Below are positions 17,536 through 26,683 of a stretch of DNA of 64,000 nucleotides, piece by piece. Every line of letters begins with the position of its first letter. Positions within the stretch are counted from its first letter, which is position 1. Source of the DNA: Pelagibacteraceae bacterium (GTDB lineage: Bacteria; Pseudomonadota; Alphaproteobacteria; HIMB59); assembly GCA_002705265.1 (NCBI GenBank), contig PAHR01000026.1, forward strand, positions 1 through 64,000, in the 5' to 3' direction. Made by a program: the position numbers and the translations under genes. Under the pieces are notes generated by a model that was given only the letters and a program-made list of their open reading frames with translations, had not been told where the DNA came from and made no database searches.

Positions 17536-18837
17536 ATGACTTTAGAAGAACTAACGTCGTACGTTGTAGTTCAGTCTGCTACCGTCGCTGAAGCGTGGTA
17601 TTATGTATGTACTGGACTTATGGTAGCAATTCACGTCGGTTTTTTAATGTATGAGGTAGGCGCTTCAAGAATGAAGAATGCCGTTTCCTCTGGTGTTAAA
17701 AACTTACTCGCTTTTGCGTTTATGATTCCGACTTTTTGGCTATTTGGTTGGTATATCTATCTTGCATTCCCACATGGGTTAGTGCCAATGGATATGGAAG
17801 GATATGGTGTTCCTTGGAATGTTTCTATGGGTCCAATGCTTTCCGATCAACTAACAGGTGTTTTCTGGGCTGCATTTACTTTGTTTGCTTGTACAACTGC
17901 ATCTGTATTTTCAGGAGCTGTAATTGAAAGAATTAGAATAAGTTCTTTTACTTTCTTAGCAGTCTTACTTGGTTCCGTTTGTTGGAACTTAGGCGCTTCA
18001 TGGGGATGGCACTATGATGGTTGGCTAGTAACTCAATTTGGTTATCATGATGTAGCAGCAGCTGGTGTTGTTCATATGATTGCAGGTTGGTTTGCTTTTG
18101 GTGTTATTTTAAATTTAGGACCAAGAGTTGGTAGATACAATGCTGATGGATCAATGAACGAAATCGAAGGACATGACTTACGTTTCTCATTTATTGGATT
18201 ACTTATGATAATCGTTGGTTTCTTTGGTTTCTTAGGTGCTTGTTTGATTTGGCCAGGATTACCTGCTTTAGGTATGCAAGAGGTTACAACATGGACAAAT
18301 ATCTACGGTGCTCCAGCAACTATGAGTTCATTTGCTTACAATACCTTAATGGGTCTTGGGGGCGGAATGATTGGTGCTTTCTGGATGAGTAAAGGTAATC
18401 CTTTTTGGATGATGTCAGGTGGACTGGCGGGAATATTCTCCTGTGCTGCTGGCCTAGACATTTGGTACCCAGGACTTGCTTTTGTATTAGGTTTTGTAGG
18501 TGGAGTAATTATTATTCCAGCTAATAATCTTTTACATAGTATCTTTAAAATAGATGATCCAGTTGGAGCTGTATCCATTCATGGTGTTGCAGGTATTTGG
18601 GGTGTATTAGCAATGGGTTTATTTGCCTCTGGTATAGCTGGACCTTCTGAAGCTATTCCAGCAGTATCGCTATGGGGTCAATTTGTTGGCTGTATAGTAA
18701 TGTTTGCTGTAGGTTTTGTACCCGGATATGTTGTATCATTTATTATGAAAATGATGGGATGGCTAAGAGTACCAGATCACGTTCAAATTGCTGGTATTGA
18801 TAAAGCTGAACTTGGTTTAAAAGCCACGAATTATTAA
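17536..18837 (+). CDS. amtB: Ammonium transporter Amt
   Basis: 433 aa multi-TM; MYEVGASRMKNAVSSGVKNLLAF, GVVHMIAGWFAFG, VSIHGVAGIWGVLAMGLFA signatures. Confidence 0.96.
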   Translation: MTLEELTSYVVVQSATVAEAWYYVCTGLMVAIHVGFLMYEVGASRMKNAVSSGVKNLLAFAFMIPTFWLFGWYIYLAFPHGLVPMDMEGYGVPWNVSMGPMLSDQLTGVFWAAFTLFACTTASVFSGAVIERIRISSFTFLAVLLGSVCWNLGASWGWHYDGWLVTQFGYHDVAAAGVVHMIAGWFAFGVILNLGPRVGRYNADGSMNEIEGHDLRFSFIGLLMIIVGFFGFLGACLIWPGLPALGMQEVTTWTNIYGAPATMSSFAYNTLMGLGGGMIGAFWMSKGNPFWMMSGGLAGIFSCAAGLDIWYPGLAFVLGFVGGVIIIPANNLLHSIFKIDDPVGAVSIHGVAGIWGVLAMGLFASGIAGPSEAIPAVSLWGQFVGCIVMFAVGFVPGYVVSFIMKMMGWLRVPDHVQIAGIDKAELGLKATNY

Positions 18838-18857
18838 TTGTTTGAAAGGATAAAAAC

Positions 18858-19034
18858 ATGAACTCATGGCCAGGACCTGAAAATAGCTGGGAAGGCGTTG
18901 ACGCCTATTTTACCTCAGCTAACAGCGAAGGTACTTTGATCTTTTGGACACTTGTAAGCATAGCGATACTTGTCTTTGTGACTTGGTCTGCAGCTAGACA
19001 CGAGTCCGAAACAGATAAAAATACCAACAAGTAA
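18858..19034 (+). CDS. Small single-TM protein downstream of amt (not in ORF track)
   Basis: 58 aa: MNSWPGPENSWEGVDAYFTSANSEGTLIFWTLVSIAILVFVTWSAARHESETDKNTNK; RBS tgaaagga 5'; one hydrophobic helix. Confidence 0.65.
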   Translation: MNSWPGPENSWEGVDAYFTSANSEGTLIFWTLVSIAILVFVTWSAARHESETDKNTNK

Positions 19035-19049
19035 TTTTTATTTAATTTA

Positions 19050-19077
19050 TTAAGGAGCGATTTTTATCGCTCCTTAA
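19050..19077 (+). terminator. Strong hairpin after the amt/small-ORF unit
   Basis: TTAAGGAGCGAT-TTTT-ATCGCTCCTTAA, 12-bp perfect stem, 4-nt loop; no long downstream T-tract. Confidence 0.6.
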
Positions 19078-19098
19078 TTACTTACAAATGAGCTTTTA

Positions 19099-19278
19099 AT
19101 GGAATACACCGGCGCTAGTTTATATATCAAAAATTTTGTTCAATTAGTTTTAGATCATAAGTTTTATGCAAGTATAGCTTGGATAATAATTATGGCTATA
19201 GTTCTTAGAAAATTAGCAAAAAAAGATAACGATATTTATCTCAAAGAAGGTTTTTTTAAACAAACAAAAAAAAAGTAA
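19099..19278 (+). CDS. Small membrane protein (not in ORF track)
   Basis: 59 aa: MEYTGASLYIKNFVQLVLDHKFYASIAWIIIMAIVLRKLAKKDNDIYLKEGFFKQTKKK; 4 nt upstream of the amidotransferase gene. Confidence 0.5.
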   Translation: MEYTGASLYIKNFVQLVLDHKFYASIAWIIIMAIVLRKLAKKDNDIYLKEGFFKQTKKK

Positions 19279-19282
19279 TCCA

Positions 19283-20026
19283 ATGAAAATCCTTGTGGTT
19301 AATGGTTGGTCTGAAGATGGTGATAAAGACCATATTAAAGCAGGTTGTATTTTACAAACGAATATCTTTGTTAACATAATTAAAAGATATTTACCAAATG
19401 TCATTGTTGATGTTTTTAATTCTTATGAATTTCATGATCAATTTGAACTTAAGTCCTACCAAGCTTTTATGTGGACTGGAGGAGGTGGTAATATTTATGA
19501 TAAAAACAAACATAACAAATCTCAAATACAATTATGTCAAGAAATTTTAGAACTTCAAAAACCCATATGGGGAAGTTGCTGGGGAATGCAGGTTTTAGTT
19601 TCTGCATTGGGAAGAAAGGTTGTTAAAACTAATATTCCAGAATTTGGATATTCTAAAAATATAAAAATAATAAATCCTATTTTAAATAATTCTATATACA
19701 AAAATAAGGAATTGGTTTTTGATGCGCCTGCACATCATTACGATATAATTACTGAAGTGCCAAATGGATTTGAGATTATTTCAGAAAATAATAATTGTAT
19801 TCAGTCGATTTACTCTCCTTCTAAAAATATATTTTGTACTCAATACCATCCTGAATTACCATACGATTACATTGCTAATTTAATGATTTATTGGAAAAAC
19901 AACTATATAAATTATTACACCCCAGAAGACTTTAACAATCTAATAAAATATTTAAGAATTAAAGAACAAAAAGACTCTGGTAGTAGATTATTAGAGATAA
20001 GGAACTGGTTAAAATACTTAGTTTAA
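19283..20026 (+). CDS. Class I glutamine amidotransferase-like protein
   Basis: WGSCWGMQVLVSALG nucleophile elbow; CTQYHPE His-Glu. Confidence 0.88.
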   Translation: MKILVVNGWSEDGDKDHIKAGCILQTNIFVNIIKRYLPNVIVDVFNSYEFHDQFELKSYQAFMWTGGGGNIYDKNKHNKSQIQLCQEILELQKPIWGSCWGMQVLVSALGRKVVKTNIPEFGYSKNIKIINPILNNSIYKNKELVFDAPAHHYDIITEVPNGFEIISENNNCIQSIYSPSKNIFCTQYHPELPYDYIANLMIYWKNNYINYYTPEDFNNLIKYLRIKEQKDSGSRLLEIRNWLKYLV

Positions 20027-20271
20027 TTTTCTTTGGTTGCTATTGTTAGAAGAACTAAAGCTATTATAGCTAATAATCCAGATCCAATTGAAAAGTAGAA
20101 TATATTTAAAGCAGCTTTCAAAAAAGTGCTCTTATCAATAATTTTGTAAGCAAAAATTGGGTTCTCTAGACCTTGGTCTATAATAGTCATGAATGTAAGT
20201 ATAATGAAAGTTGTTCCAAAAGCTCTTTTGTAAAATTTTTTCCAACTTCGTTTAAATAAACTTATATTCAT
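20023..20271 (-). CDS. Small two-TM hypothetical membrane protein
   Basis: 82 aa ORF with hydrophobic segments; convergent with amidotransferase gene. Confidence 0.55.
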   Translation of the reverse strand: MNISLFKRSWKKFYKRAFGTTFIILTFMTIIDQGLENPIFAYKIIDKSTFLKAALNIFYFSIGSGLLAIIALVLLTIATKEN

Positions 20272-20369
20272 TATTAATTATTAACATAATAAAAATATAT
20301 TTCTTAATGAAAAATTAAATTACATAAACTATAATAATTGAATCAATTAAACTATATTAGGAGTTTTAA

Positions 20370-21767
20370 ATGGGGGAATATATTGAAAATTTTGAGGATT
20401 GTTTACCTGATCCAAAAAAAGTTAAAGAAATAAAAAAAGAGTTAGAATCAAAGGGAGTTAAATATATATATTCAAATTGGATTGATTTTTTAGGCAGCCC
20501 TAAAACGAAACCTATGCCTATTAGTGATTTTGAAGATCTTTGTAGCGGGAAAGGGCCACAATTTGCAGTTCATTCGGTTTCTTTTGTACCTGAATTAACC
20601 CCTGCAGATAATGATCAAATTCCAGTTCCAGATTTAGATTCATTATTAATTTGCCCATGGGATAAAACATGTGCATGGGTTTTTTCTGATCTTTGGTGGA
20701 ATGGAAAACCTTATGATGTTTGTCCAAGGCAAACTTTAAAAAAACAAATTTTCAAAAACTCTCAATCTGATTTAAAATTTTATGTAGGTATTGAGCCGGA
20801 ATTTTTTGTAATGAAATGGGAAGATGGTAAGCCAGTCAAAGCCATTGACAATGATCCTATACCATTAAGAAGACAAGCTTTTGGTTATGATTCAGAATAC
20901 TCCATTGATGGAATGAATTTTTTAAAAGAAGTTATTGATATTTTAAATGAAGAACTAAAATGGAATTTGCATGATGTTGTTGCTGAAGGAGCTTATGGAC
21001 AATATGAATTAGATTTTGGATATACAGATATTTTATCTATGGCAGATAGATTTGTTTTTTTAAGAGTTCTTTTAAAAGAAATAGCAAAAAAACATGGTTA
21101 TTTTGTATCTTTTATGCCAAAAACTCAAATAAGTGATTGGAGATCTGGAGCTCACATTAACCATAGTGTTGAGTGCATCAGTGAAAAAAATAAAAATATT
21201 TATAAGGATGGAGACCAGTTTTCATCTAGAGCTTATAATGCAGTAGCAGGTATTTTAGAGCACGGAGCTGCTATTACAGCATTAGCTTGCCCTACAGTTA
21301 ATTCTTATAATGGATTTGTTCCTTCTGTTGAGGGATTAGACGGAGGTATGCATACATGGGCTCCAACTCATATGACTTATGGAAATAACAATAGGTCTTC
21401 TATGTTAAGACTTCCTCAAAATAGATTTTGTATTGAAGACAGAGCTTCAGATTTAACGCAAAATCCATATTTAACATTTTCATTACTTTCGGCTGCTGCC
21501 ACAAAAGGTATAACTAAAAATATGAAACCCCCTGAAGCAACCAATAAAAGTCTCTATGATATAACTGAAGAAGAAGGAAAAAACATTAAAACTCTTCCTA
21601 GAAACTTATTAGAAGCGATTGATGCATTTAAAGACGATCCTTTAACTAAAGAGGTATTTACAGAACCAATGAGAAATAATTTTATTGGTTATAAATATGA
21701 TGAGTGGAGAAGGTACCATACAACTACTACTGATTGGGAAATTCAAGAATATTTAAAGCTATTTTAA
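20370..21767 (+). CDS. Divergent glutamine synthetase family protein (third GS-like ligase)
   Basis: VAEGAYGQYELDFGY, RSGAHINHSVEC, CPTVNSYNGF, NNRSSMLRLPQNRF; RBS taggagtt. Confidence 0.88.
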   Translation: MGEYIENFEDCLPDPKKVKEIKKELESKGVKYIYSNWIDFLGSPKTKPMPISDFEDLCSGKGPQFAVHSVSFVPELTPADNDQIPVPDLDSLLICPWDKTCAWVFSDLWWNGKPYDVCPRQTLKKQIFKNSQSDLKFYVGIEPEFFVMKWEDGKPVKAIDNDPIPLRRQAFGYDSEYSIDGMNFLKEVIDILNEELKWNLHDVVAEGAYGQYELDFGYTDILSMADRFVFLRVLLKEIAKKHGYFVSFMPKTQISDWRSGAHINHSVECISEKNKNIYKDGDQFSSRAYNAVAGILEHGAAITALACPTVNSYNGFVPSVEGLDGGMHTWAPTHMTYGNNNRSSMLRLPQNRFCIEDRASDLTQNPYLTFSLLSAAATKGITKNMKPPEATNKSLYDITEEEGKNIKTLPRNLLEAIDAFKDDPLTKEVFTEPMRNNFIGYKYDEWRRYHTTTTDWEIQEYLKLF

Positions 21768-22778
21768 TTGATAATTGATACAAATATTAAAAGTTATGTT
21801 TTAGATAATTTTCTACTCAAGTCTGGTAAAACTCTATCTTTAAATCTTTCATACTTAACTTTAGGAGAATTAAACGATAAAAAAGATAATGTTATAGTTT
21901 ATCCAACTAGATATGCGGGCACACACATGGAGCAAGATTATTTAATTGGAGAACAATTAGCATTAAATCCTAAGAAATATTTTATAATAATACCAAATAT
22001 GTTTTGTAATGGTGTCTCTTCTTCACCTAGTAATAATCCACAACCATTAAATGGACCAAATTTTCCATTAATAACTATTCAAGACAATGTTACCGCTCAA
22101 CACAATTTAATAAAAAATATTTTTAATATTAAAAAAATTAAATTAGTTGTTGGTTGGTCAATGGGTGGCCAACAAGCTTACCAATGGGCCGCTCAGTATC
22201 AGGATATGGTAGAAAATATAGTAGTAATGTGCGCTCATGCTAAAACAAGCGGTCATACCCATGTTTTTTTAGAAGGCATGTATGCGGCTCTAACATCGGA
22301 TTTAAATTGGAATGAGGGCAATTATAAAGAACAACCAAATGCAGGTAAAACCACTATGGCAATGGCTTGGGCTGGTTGGGCTCTTGGTCAAAATTGGTTT
22401 AGGGAGAAACTTTATCTAAAAGATGGTTATAAAAATCCTCAAGAAGTCCTCGATAAGTTATGGAAAACTATTTATTATAAAAGAGATGCAAATGATCTTT
22501 TAGCAATGATTAGAACCTGGCAAGAGCATGATATTAGTAATAATGATAAATTTAATGGTAACTTAATTGAAGCTTTAAAATCTATAAAAGCAAAAGTAAT
22601 ATTGATGCCTGGTATCAATGATTTATATTTTCCTCCTGAAGAAAATAAAGAAGAATTAAAGACTTTAAAAAATGGAAAATTAGAGATTATACCCTCTAAT
22701 TATGGTCATTATGCAGGAGCTGCAAAAAGTAAAGAAGATCTTGATTTTGTAAATAATCAGATCAAAATTTTACTTTGA
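21768..22778 (+). CDS. Alpha/beta hydrolase, homoserine O-acetyltransferase (MetX)-like; TTG start
   Basis: YPTRYAGTHMEQDYLIG...; LVVGWSMGGQQAYQWAAQY nucleophile elbow; PGINDLYFPPE; NYGHYAG. Confidence 0.82.
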   Translation: MIIDTNIKSYVLDNFLLKSGKTLSLNLSYLTLGELNDKKDNVIVYPTRYAGTHMEQDYLIGEQLALNPKKYFIIIPNMFCNGVSSSPSNNPQPLNGPNFPLITIQDNVTAQHNLIKNIFNIKKIKLVVGWSMGGQQAYQWAAQYQDMVENIVVMCAHAKTSGHTHVFLEGMYAALTSDLNWNEGNYKEQPNAGKTTMAMAWAGWALGQNWFREKLYLKDGYKNPQEVLDKLWKTIYYKRDANDLLAMIRTWQEHDISNNDKFNGNLIEALKSIKAKVILMPGINDLYFPPEENKEELKTLKNGKLEIIPSNYGHYAGAAKSKEDLDFVNNQIKILL

Positions 22779-23716
22779 TTAAAATTTTATTAATTTTTAT
22801 AACCTTAATATTTTCTTCTAATATATATGCTGACCCAAGATTAGAGGCAGATATTAAAAAACTATCCAAGAAAAACGCATTTATAAATTCAAAAGGTAAA
22901 GAATACAAACTTGATGAAAATATAGATAAGTCAAAAATTCTTTTGATTGTATGGAGCCATGGTCAGTTAGATGGTTGGGGTCAAAAAACAGAAAATTGTA
23001 AAGCCTCGTGGAATAAAGTACCCCCAATTTTAAAAAATATTGAAAAAACAAACATTAATGGTTTGGAAATAAGACTTTATCGGGTTTGTAGTGGGGTAAG
23101 AGGATTAAGGCAAAAAGAGTTGGACATTTATAATGATAATTATAATACAGATATTGGTATGGAAAGTATTTTTCAATTTAAAGATAAATCTGGTGTCAGG
23201 TTAATTGATAAAGAAACGTATGTAAGAAAACCAATGGTCATAAAAATGAAAGTCAATGAGCTTTTATCTCAAGGTTTTAAAAACATTGTACTTGCTGGTC
23301 ATTCAGCAGGAGCTTGGGACTCAATAAATATTATAGCTAATAATTCTAATTTAGTAGATGGCGTGATAGCATTTAATCCTGCAAGGCATGGCAAATATGC
23401 TAAAGCGCTTAAAAAAAATGATGTAAATAAATGGTGGAGCCAGGAAAGAGAATATAAAATATCATTATTAAATCTCAATAACTTAAAGCAACCTATTTTA
23501 GCTTACTCTCATGATGGAGATGATTTTTCTAATCCAACTACCCTTAGTTTTTTATCTAAGCTAGATTTAGTAAATTTTATTGATTATTCATCTTCTGATT
23601 GTGAAGGTCAGATTATGACAGGAGGTGATCATGGTATTTCTATTGATAAATGCTTTGGAAATAAAGTTAGCCGTCAAAATGAAATTATTGATTATTTAAA
23701 GAGTATTAATTTTTAA
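22775..23716 (+). CDS. Putative exported alpha/beta hydrolase-fold protein
   Basis: N-terminal signal-like segment IKILLIFITLIFSSNIYA; NIVLAGHSAGAWDSINI. Confidence 0.7.
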   Translation: MIKILLIFITLIFSSNIYADPRLEADIKKLSKKNAFINSKGKEYKLDENIDKSKILLIVWSHGQLDGWGQKTENCKASWNKVPPILKNIEKTNINGLEIRLYRVCSGVRGLRQKELDIYNDNYNTDIGMESIFQFKDKSGVRLIDKETYVRKPMVIKMKVNELLSQGFKNIVLAGHSAGAWDSINIIANNSNLVDGVIAFNPARHGKYAKALKKNDVNKWWSQEREYKISLLNLNNLKQPILAYSHDGDDFSNPTTLSFLSKLDLVNFIDYSSSDCEGQIMTGGDHGISIDKCFGNKVSRQNEIIDYLKSINF

Positions 23717-24914
23717 AAGAAATTTTAAAAATTCTTTTCTTCCCAATTTTTAGAATAGAACCTTCATCTTTATCTGTTATTTCATGATTAATGTCACTAA
23801 TTGCAATATCATTGATTTTAATTCCACTATTTTCAATCATTCGCTTTGCTTCAGACTTAGATGCTATTAAGTTATTTATAACTAAAATATCAGTTATTTT
23901 TAATGAGACATCTTTTTTAATCTGAATTAAATCGATATCTTGATTAAAGTTTTTATTTTCAAATAAATCTGTAGCTTTTTGTTCGGCTTTTAATGCATCT
24001 TCTTCAGTATGGCAATCTGAAGTAACAATCAGAGCTAACTTTTTTTTAGCTTTATTAATATCTTCATCTATAAGAGAAGTAATTTCATCTTTATCTAAAT
24101 CTGAAAATATTAGTAAAAGATTTTCGACATCTTTATCGTCAACATTTCTCCAATATTGAAAGAAATCAAATGAACTAAATTTTTCTTGATCTATCCAGAC
24201 AGCACCTTTTTCAGTTTTTCCCATTTTTTTACCTGAGGAAGTTGTAAGTAGGGGGGTTGTTAGACCATAAGCATCTTTTTTATTAATTTTAGAAATTATT
24301 TCTATGCCTAGAACAATATTTCCCCATTGATCAGATCCTCCTATTTGAAGAGAACAGTTATGGTTTTTATTTAAATAATAAAAATCATAACCTTGCAATA
24401 CCATGTAGTTAAATTCTAAAAAAGATAAGGATTGTTCTCTCTTAAGTCTTTCTTTAACACTTTCAAATGTCAGCATTCTATTAATTGAAATGTGACTACC
24501 TACAGTTCTTAATAATTCAATATAATTTAAATCTGAGAGCCATGTATCATTATTTGCGTATGTAATTTTGTCTTTATAATCCCTGAAGTAATGATTAAAA
24601 ATTTTCTTAAAATTTTCAATATTAGCTTCAATAGTTTTATATTCTAAAATTTTCCTAGATTCATCTTTACCTGAAGGATCTCCAACTTTTGTAGTGCCTC
24701 CTCCTAGAAGTATGATTGCGTGGTGCCCTAATTCTACTAATTTTTTTATAGCTCTTAATTGAACCAAACTGCCAGCATGTAACGCATCTGAAGTAGCATC
24801 AAAACCAATATAAAAATATGATTTTTCTTTATTTAATTGTTTATTAAGCTCTTCTTCATTGGTGCATTGATGGAATAAATGTCTATCTTTGAATTGTTGT
24901 ATATAATCAATCAC
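23706..24914 (-). CDS. tyrS: Tyrosyl-tRNA synthetase
   Basis: YIGFDATSDALHAGSLVQL, GGSDQWGNI, KMGKTEKGAVW, C-terminal S4 domain. Confidence 0.96.
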   Translation of the reverse strand: MIDYIQQFKDRHLFHQCTNEEELNKQLNKEKSYFYIGFDATSDALHAGSLVQLRAIKKLVELGHHAIILLGGGTTKVGDPSGKDESRKILEYKTIEANIENFKKIFNHYFRDYKDKITYANNDTWLSDLNYIELLRTVGSHISINRMLTFESVKERLKREQSLSFLEFNYMVLQGYDFYYLNKNHNCSLQIGGSDQWGNIVLGIEIISKINKKDAYGLTTPLLTTSSGKKMGKTEKGAVWIDQEKFSSFDFFQYWRNVDDKDVENLLLIFSDLDKDEITSLIDEDINKAKKKLALIVTSDCHTEEDALKAEQKATDLFENKNFNQDIDLIQIKKDVSLKITDILVINNLIASKSEAKRMIENSGIKINDIAISDINHEITDKDEGSILKIGKKRIFKISFKN

Positions 24915-24947
24915 ATTTAATAATTAACATAATTTTAAATTAATAAA

Positions 24948-26000
24948 ATGGAATATATTGCTATTGGTTCAATGTCGGGTACTTCTTTAGATGGAGTTGA
25001 TATTAGTATCATAAAAAGCAACGGTAAAGACACTTTCACAGAAATAGATAATTATTTTCACCCTTACCCTAAGGACTTAATTACAAGTCTTAAAAGTTCA
25101 ATTAATCAAAATTACTTGGTAGATTCTAAATTACCTACATTAATTTCAAATGAATATAACAAAGCAATAGAACATATAGTCAGTAAAAACAAATCAATTC
25201 AGATAGACGTAATTGGAATTCATGGTCAAACTATTTTTCATGATGAAAAATTAAAAATCTCAATTCAAATTTTCGATAAGAAAAAAATTAAAACAGTTTG
25301 CCCATTCCTCATATCTAATTTTAGGAAAAATGATTTATTGAACGGAGGTACAGGAGCTCCAATAATCCCAATATTTCATAAACTTATAGCAGAAAAATTT
25401 AAATTAAATAATTGTATGTTTGTTAATATAGGTGGAGTAACAAACATAACAAATATAAAAGAAAATCATATTGATGCGTATGATTTATGTTTTGGCAATG
25501 CATTATCTGATGATCTTGTTAATTTAAGCGATAAAAATTTTTCATACGATAATGATGGTGATTTTTCAAGAGGAGGGAGTTTAATTAAACAAATAGAAAA
25601 GATTATTTTATCCGATCCTTATTTTAGTAAATCTTCACCTAAAAGTTTAGATAGAAACTATTTTCATAAATACTTTAATATTATAACAGAACATTCACAT
25701 AGATCGCTTAAAGATACTCTTTTTACTTTATGGAATATTCTGGGCTCTAAAATTTTATATGCATCCAATAATTCAAAAATTATTTTATGTGGTGGCGGTA
25801 GAAAGAATAGTACATTAAAAGAAATTCTTAATAATTTAAAATTAAATGTAATTGATGTTGATGAGTTAGGAATCAATGGTGATTTTATCGAGTCACAAGG
25901 TATCGGATACTTGGCAATTAGGAGATTATTAAAACTCCCTTCTTCTTTTGATAAAACTACTGGAATTAAAAAAGAAACTTTTTTAGGTGAAATTAATTAG
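24948..26000 (+). CDS. anmK: Anhydro-N-acetylmuramic acid kinase
   Basis: AIGSMSGTSLDGVDISI; FVNIGGVTNIT; LCGGGRKN. Confidence 0.95.
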   Translation: MEYIAIGSMSGTSLDGVDISIIKSNGKDTFTEIDNYFHPYPKDLITSLKSSINQNYLVDSKLPTLISNEYNKAIEHIVSKNKSIQIDVIGIHGQTIFHDEKLKISIQIFDKKKIKTVCPFLISNFRKNDLLNGGTGAPIIPIFHKLIAEKFKLNNCMFVNIGGVTNITNIKENHIDAYDLCFGNALSDDLVNLSDKNFSYDNDGDFSRGGSLIKQIEKIILSDPYFSKSSPKSLDRNYFHKYFNIITEHSHRSLKDTLFTLWNILGSKILYASNNSKIILCGGGRKNSTLKEILNNLKLNVIDVDELGINGDFIESQGIGYLAIRRLLKLPSSFDKTTGIKKETFLGEIN

Positions 26001-26634
26001 ATCTATTCTTTTTTATGTACTTTGACATTGTGTTCATCAATGGTTCTGTTTGATTTTCAAATAAATGGTTTGATTTTGATATAGTTTCCATTGAAACTTT
26101 AGCATTTTTTTGTTTTTTAAAGCTTTCGAAGAACATTTTCAAGCTATCTTTTTTTACTATCTCATCTTGTTCGGCTCTGATAATAAGTGATTTAATTGGA
26201 CATGGTGACAGGAAATTAAAGTCGTAAAGATTTACAGGTGGAGCTATAAGTATTAACCCATCAACCTCTGGCCTTCTCATCAATGTCTGAAATCCTATCC
26301 AAGCTCCAAAAGAAAAACCTACTATCCAGCATGATTTGAAATCTTCATTTTTTTTTTGTAACCAATCTAAGGAAACACTCGCATCATTAAGCTCTCCTTC
26401 ACCTTCTGTAAAAGCTCCATCACTTTTACCAACTCCCCTGAAATTAATTCTAAGTGTAGAAAAACCATTATCTTTCATTACTTTAAAGGCAGCATAATTC
26501 ACTTTGGAATCCATAGTACCACCATGTTTAGGATTAGGGTGAAGTACTATAGCAATATTAGGCTTTTCTTCTTCACTAGGTGAGTATTTTGCTTGAAGCT
26601 TTCCCTCTCCCCCTTGTATAAATACCTCTGGCAT
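25993..26634 (-). CDS. Alpha/beta hydrolase
   Basis: VLHPNPKHGGTMDSKV, LRINFRGVGKSDGAF, WIVGFSFGAWIG. Confidence 0.88.
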   Translation of the reverse strand: MPEVFIQGGEGKLQAKYSPSEEEKPNIAIVLHPNPKHGGTMDSKVNYAAFKVMKDNGFSTLRINFRGVGKSDGAFTEGEGELNDASVSLDWLQKKNEDFKSCWIVGFSFGAWIGFQTLMRRPEVDGLILIAPPVNLYDFNFLSPCPIKSLIIRAEQDEIVKKDSLKMFFESFKKQKNAKVSMETISKSNHLFENQTEPLMNTMSKYIKKNRSN

Positions 26635-26683
26635 ATTAAGGTCGAGATTGTATTGTATTTCAGATCAAAAAAGCAAGGTTTAA

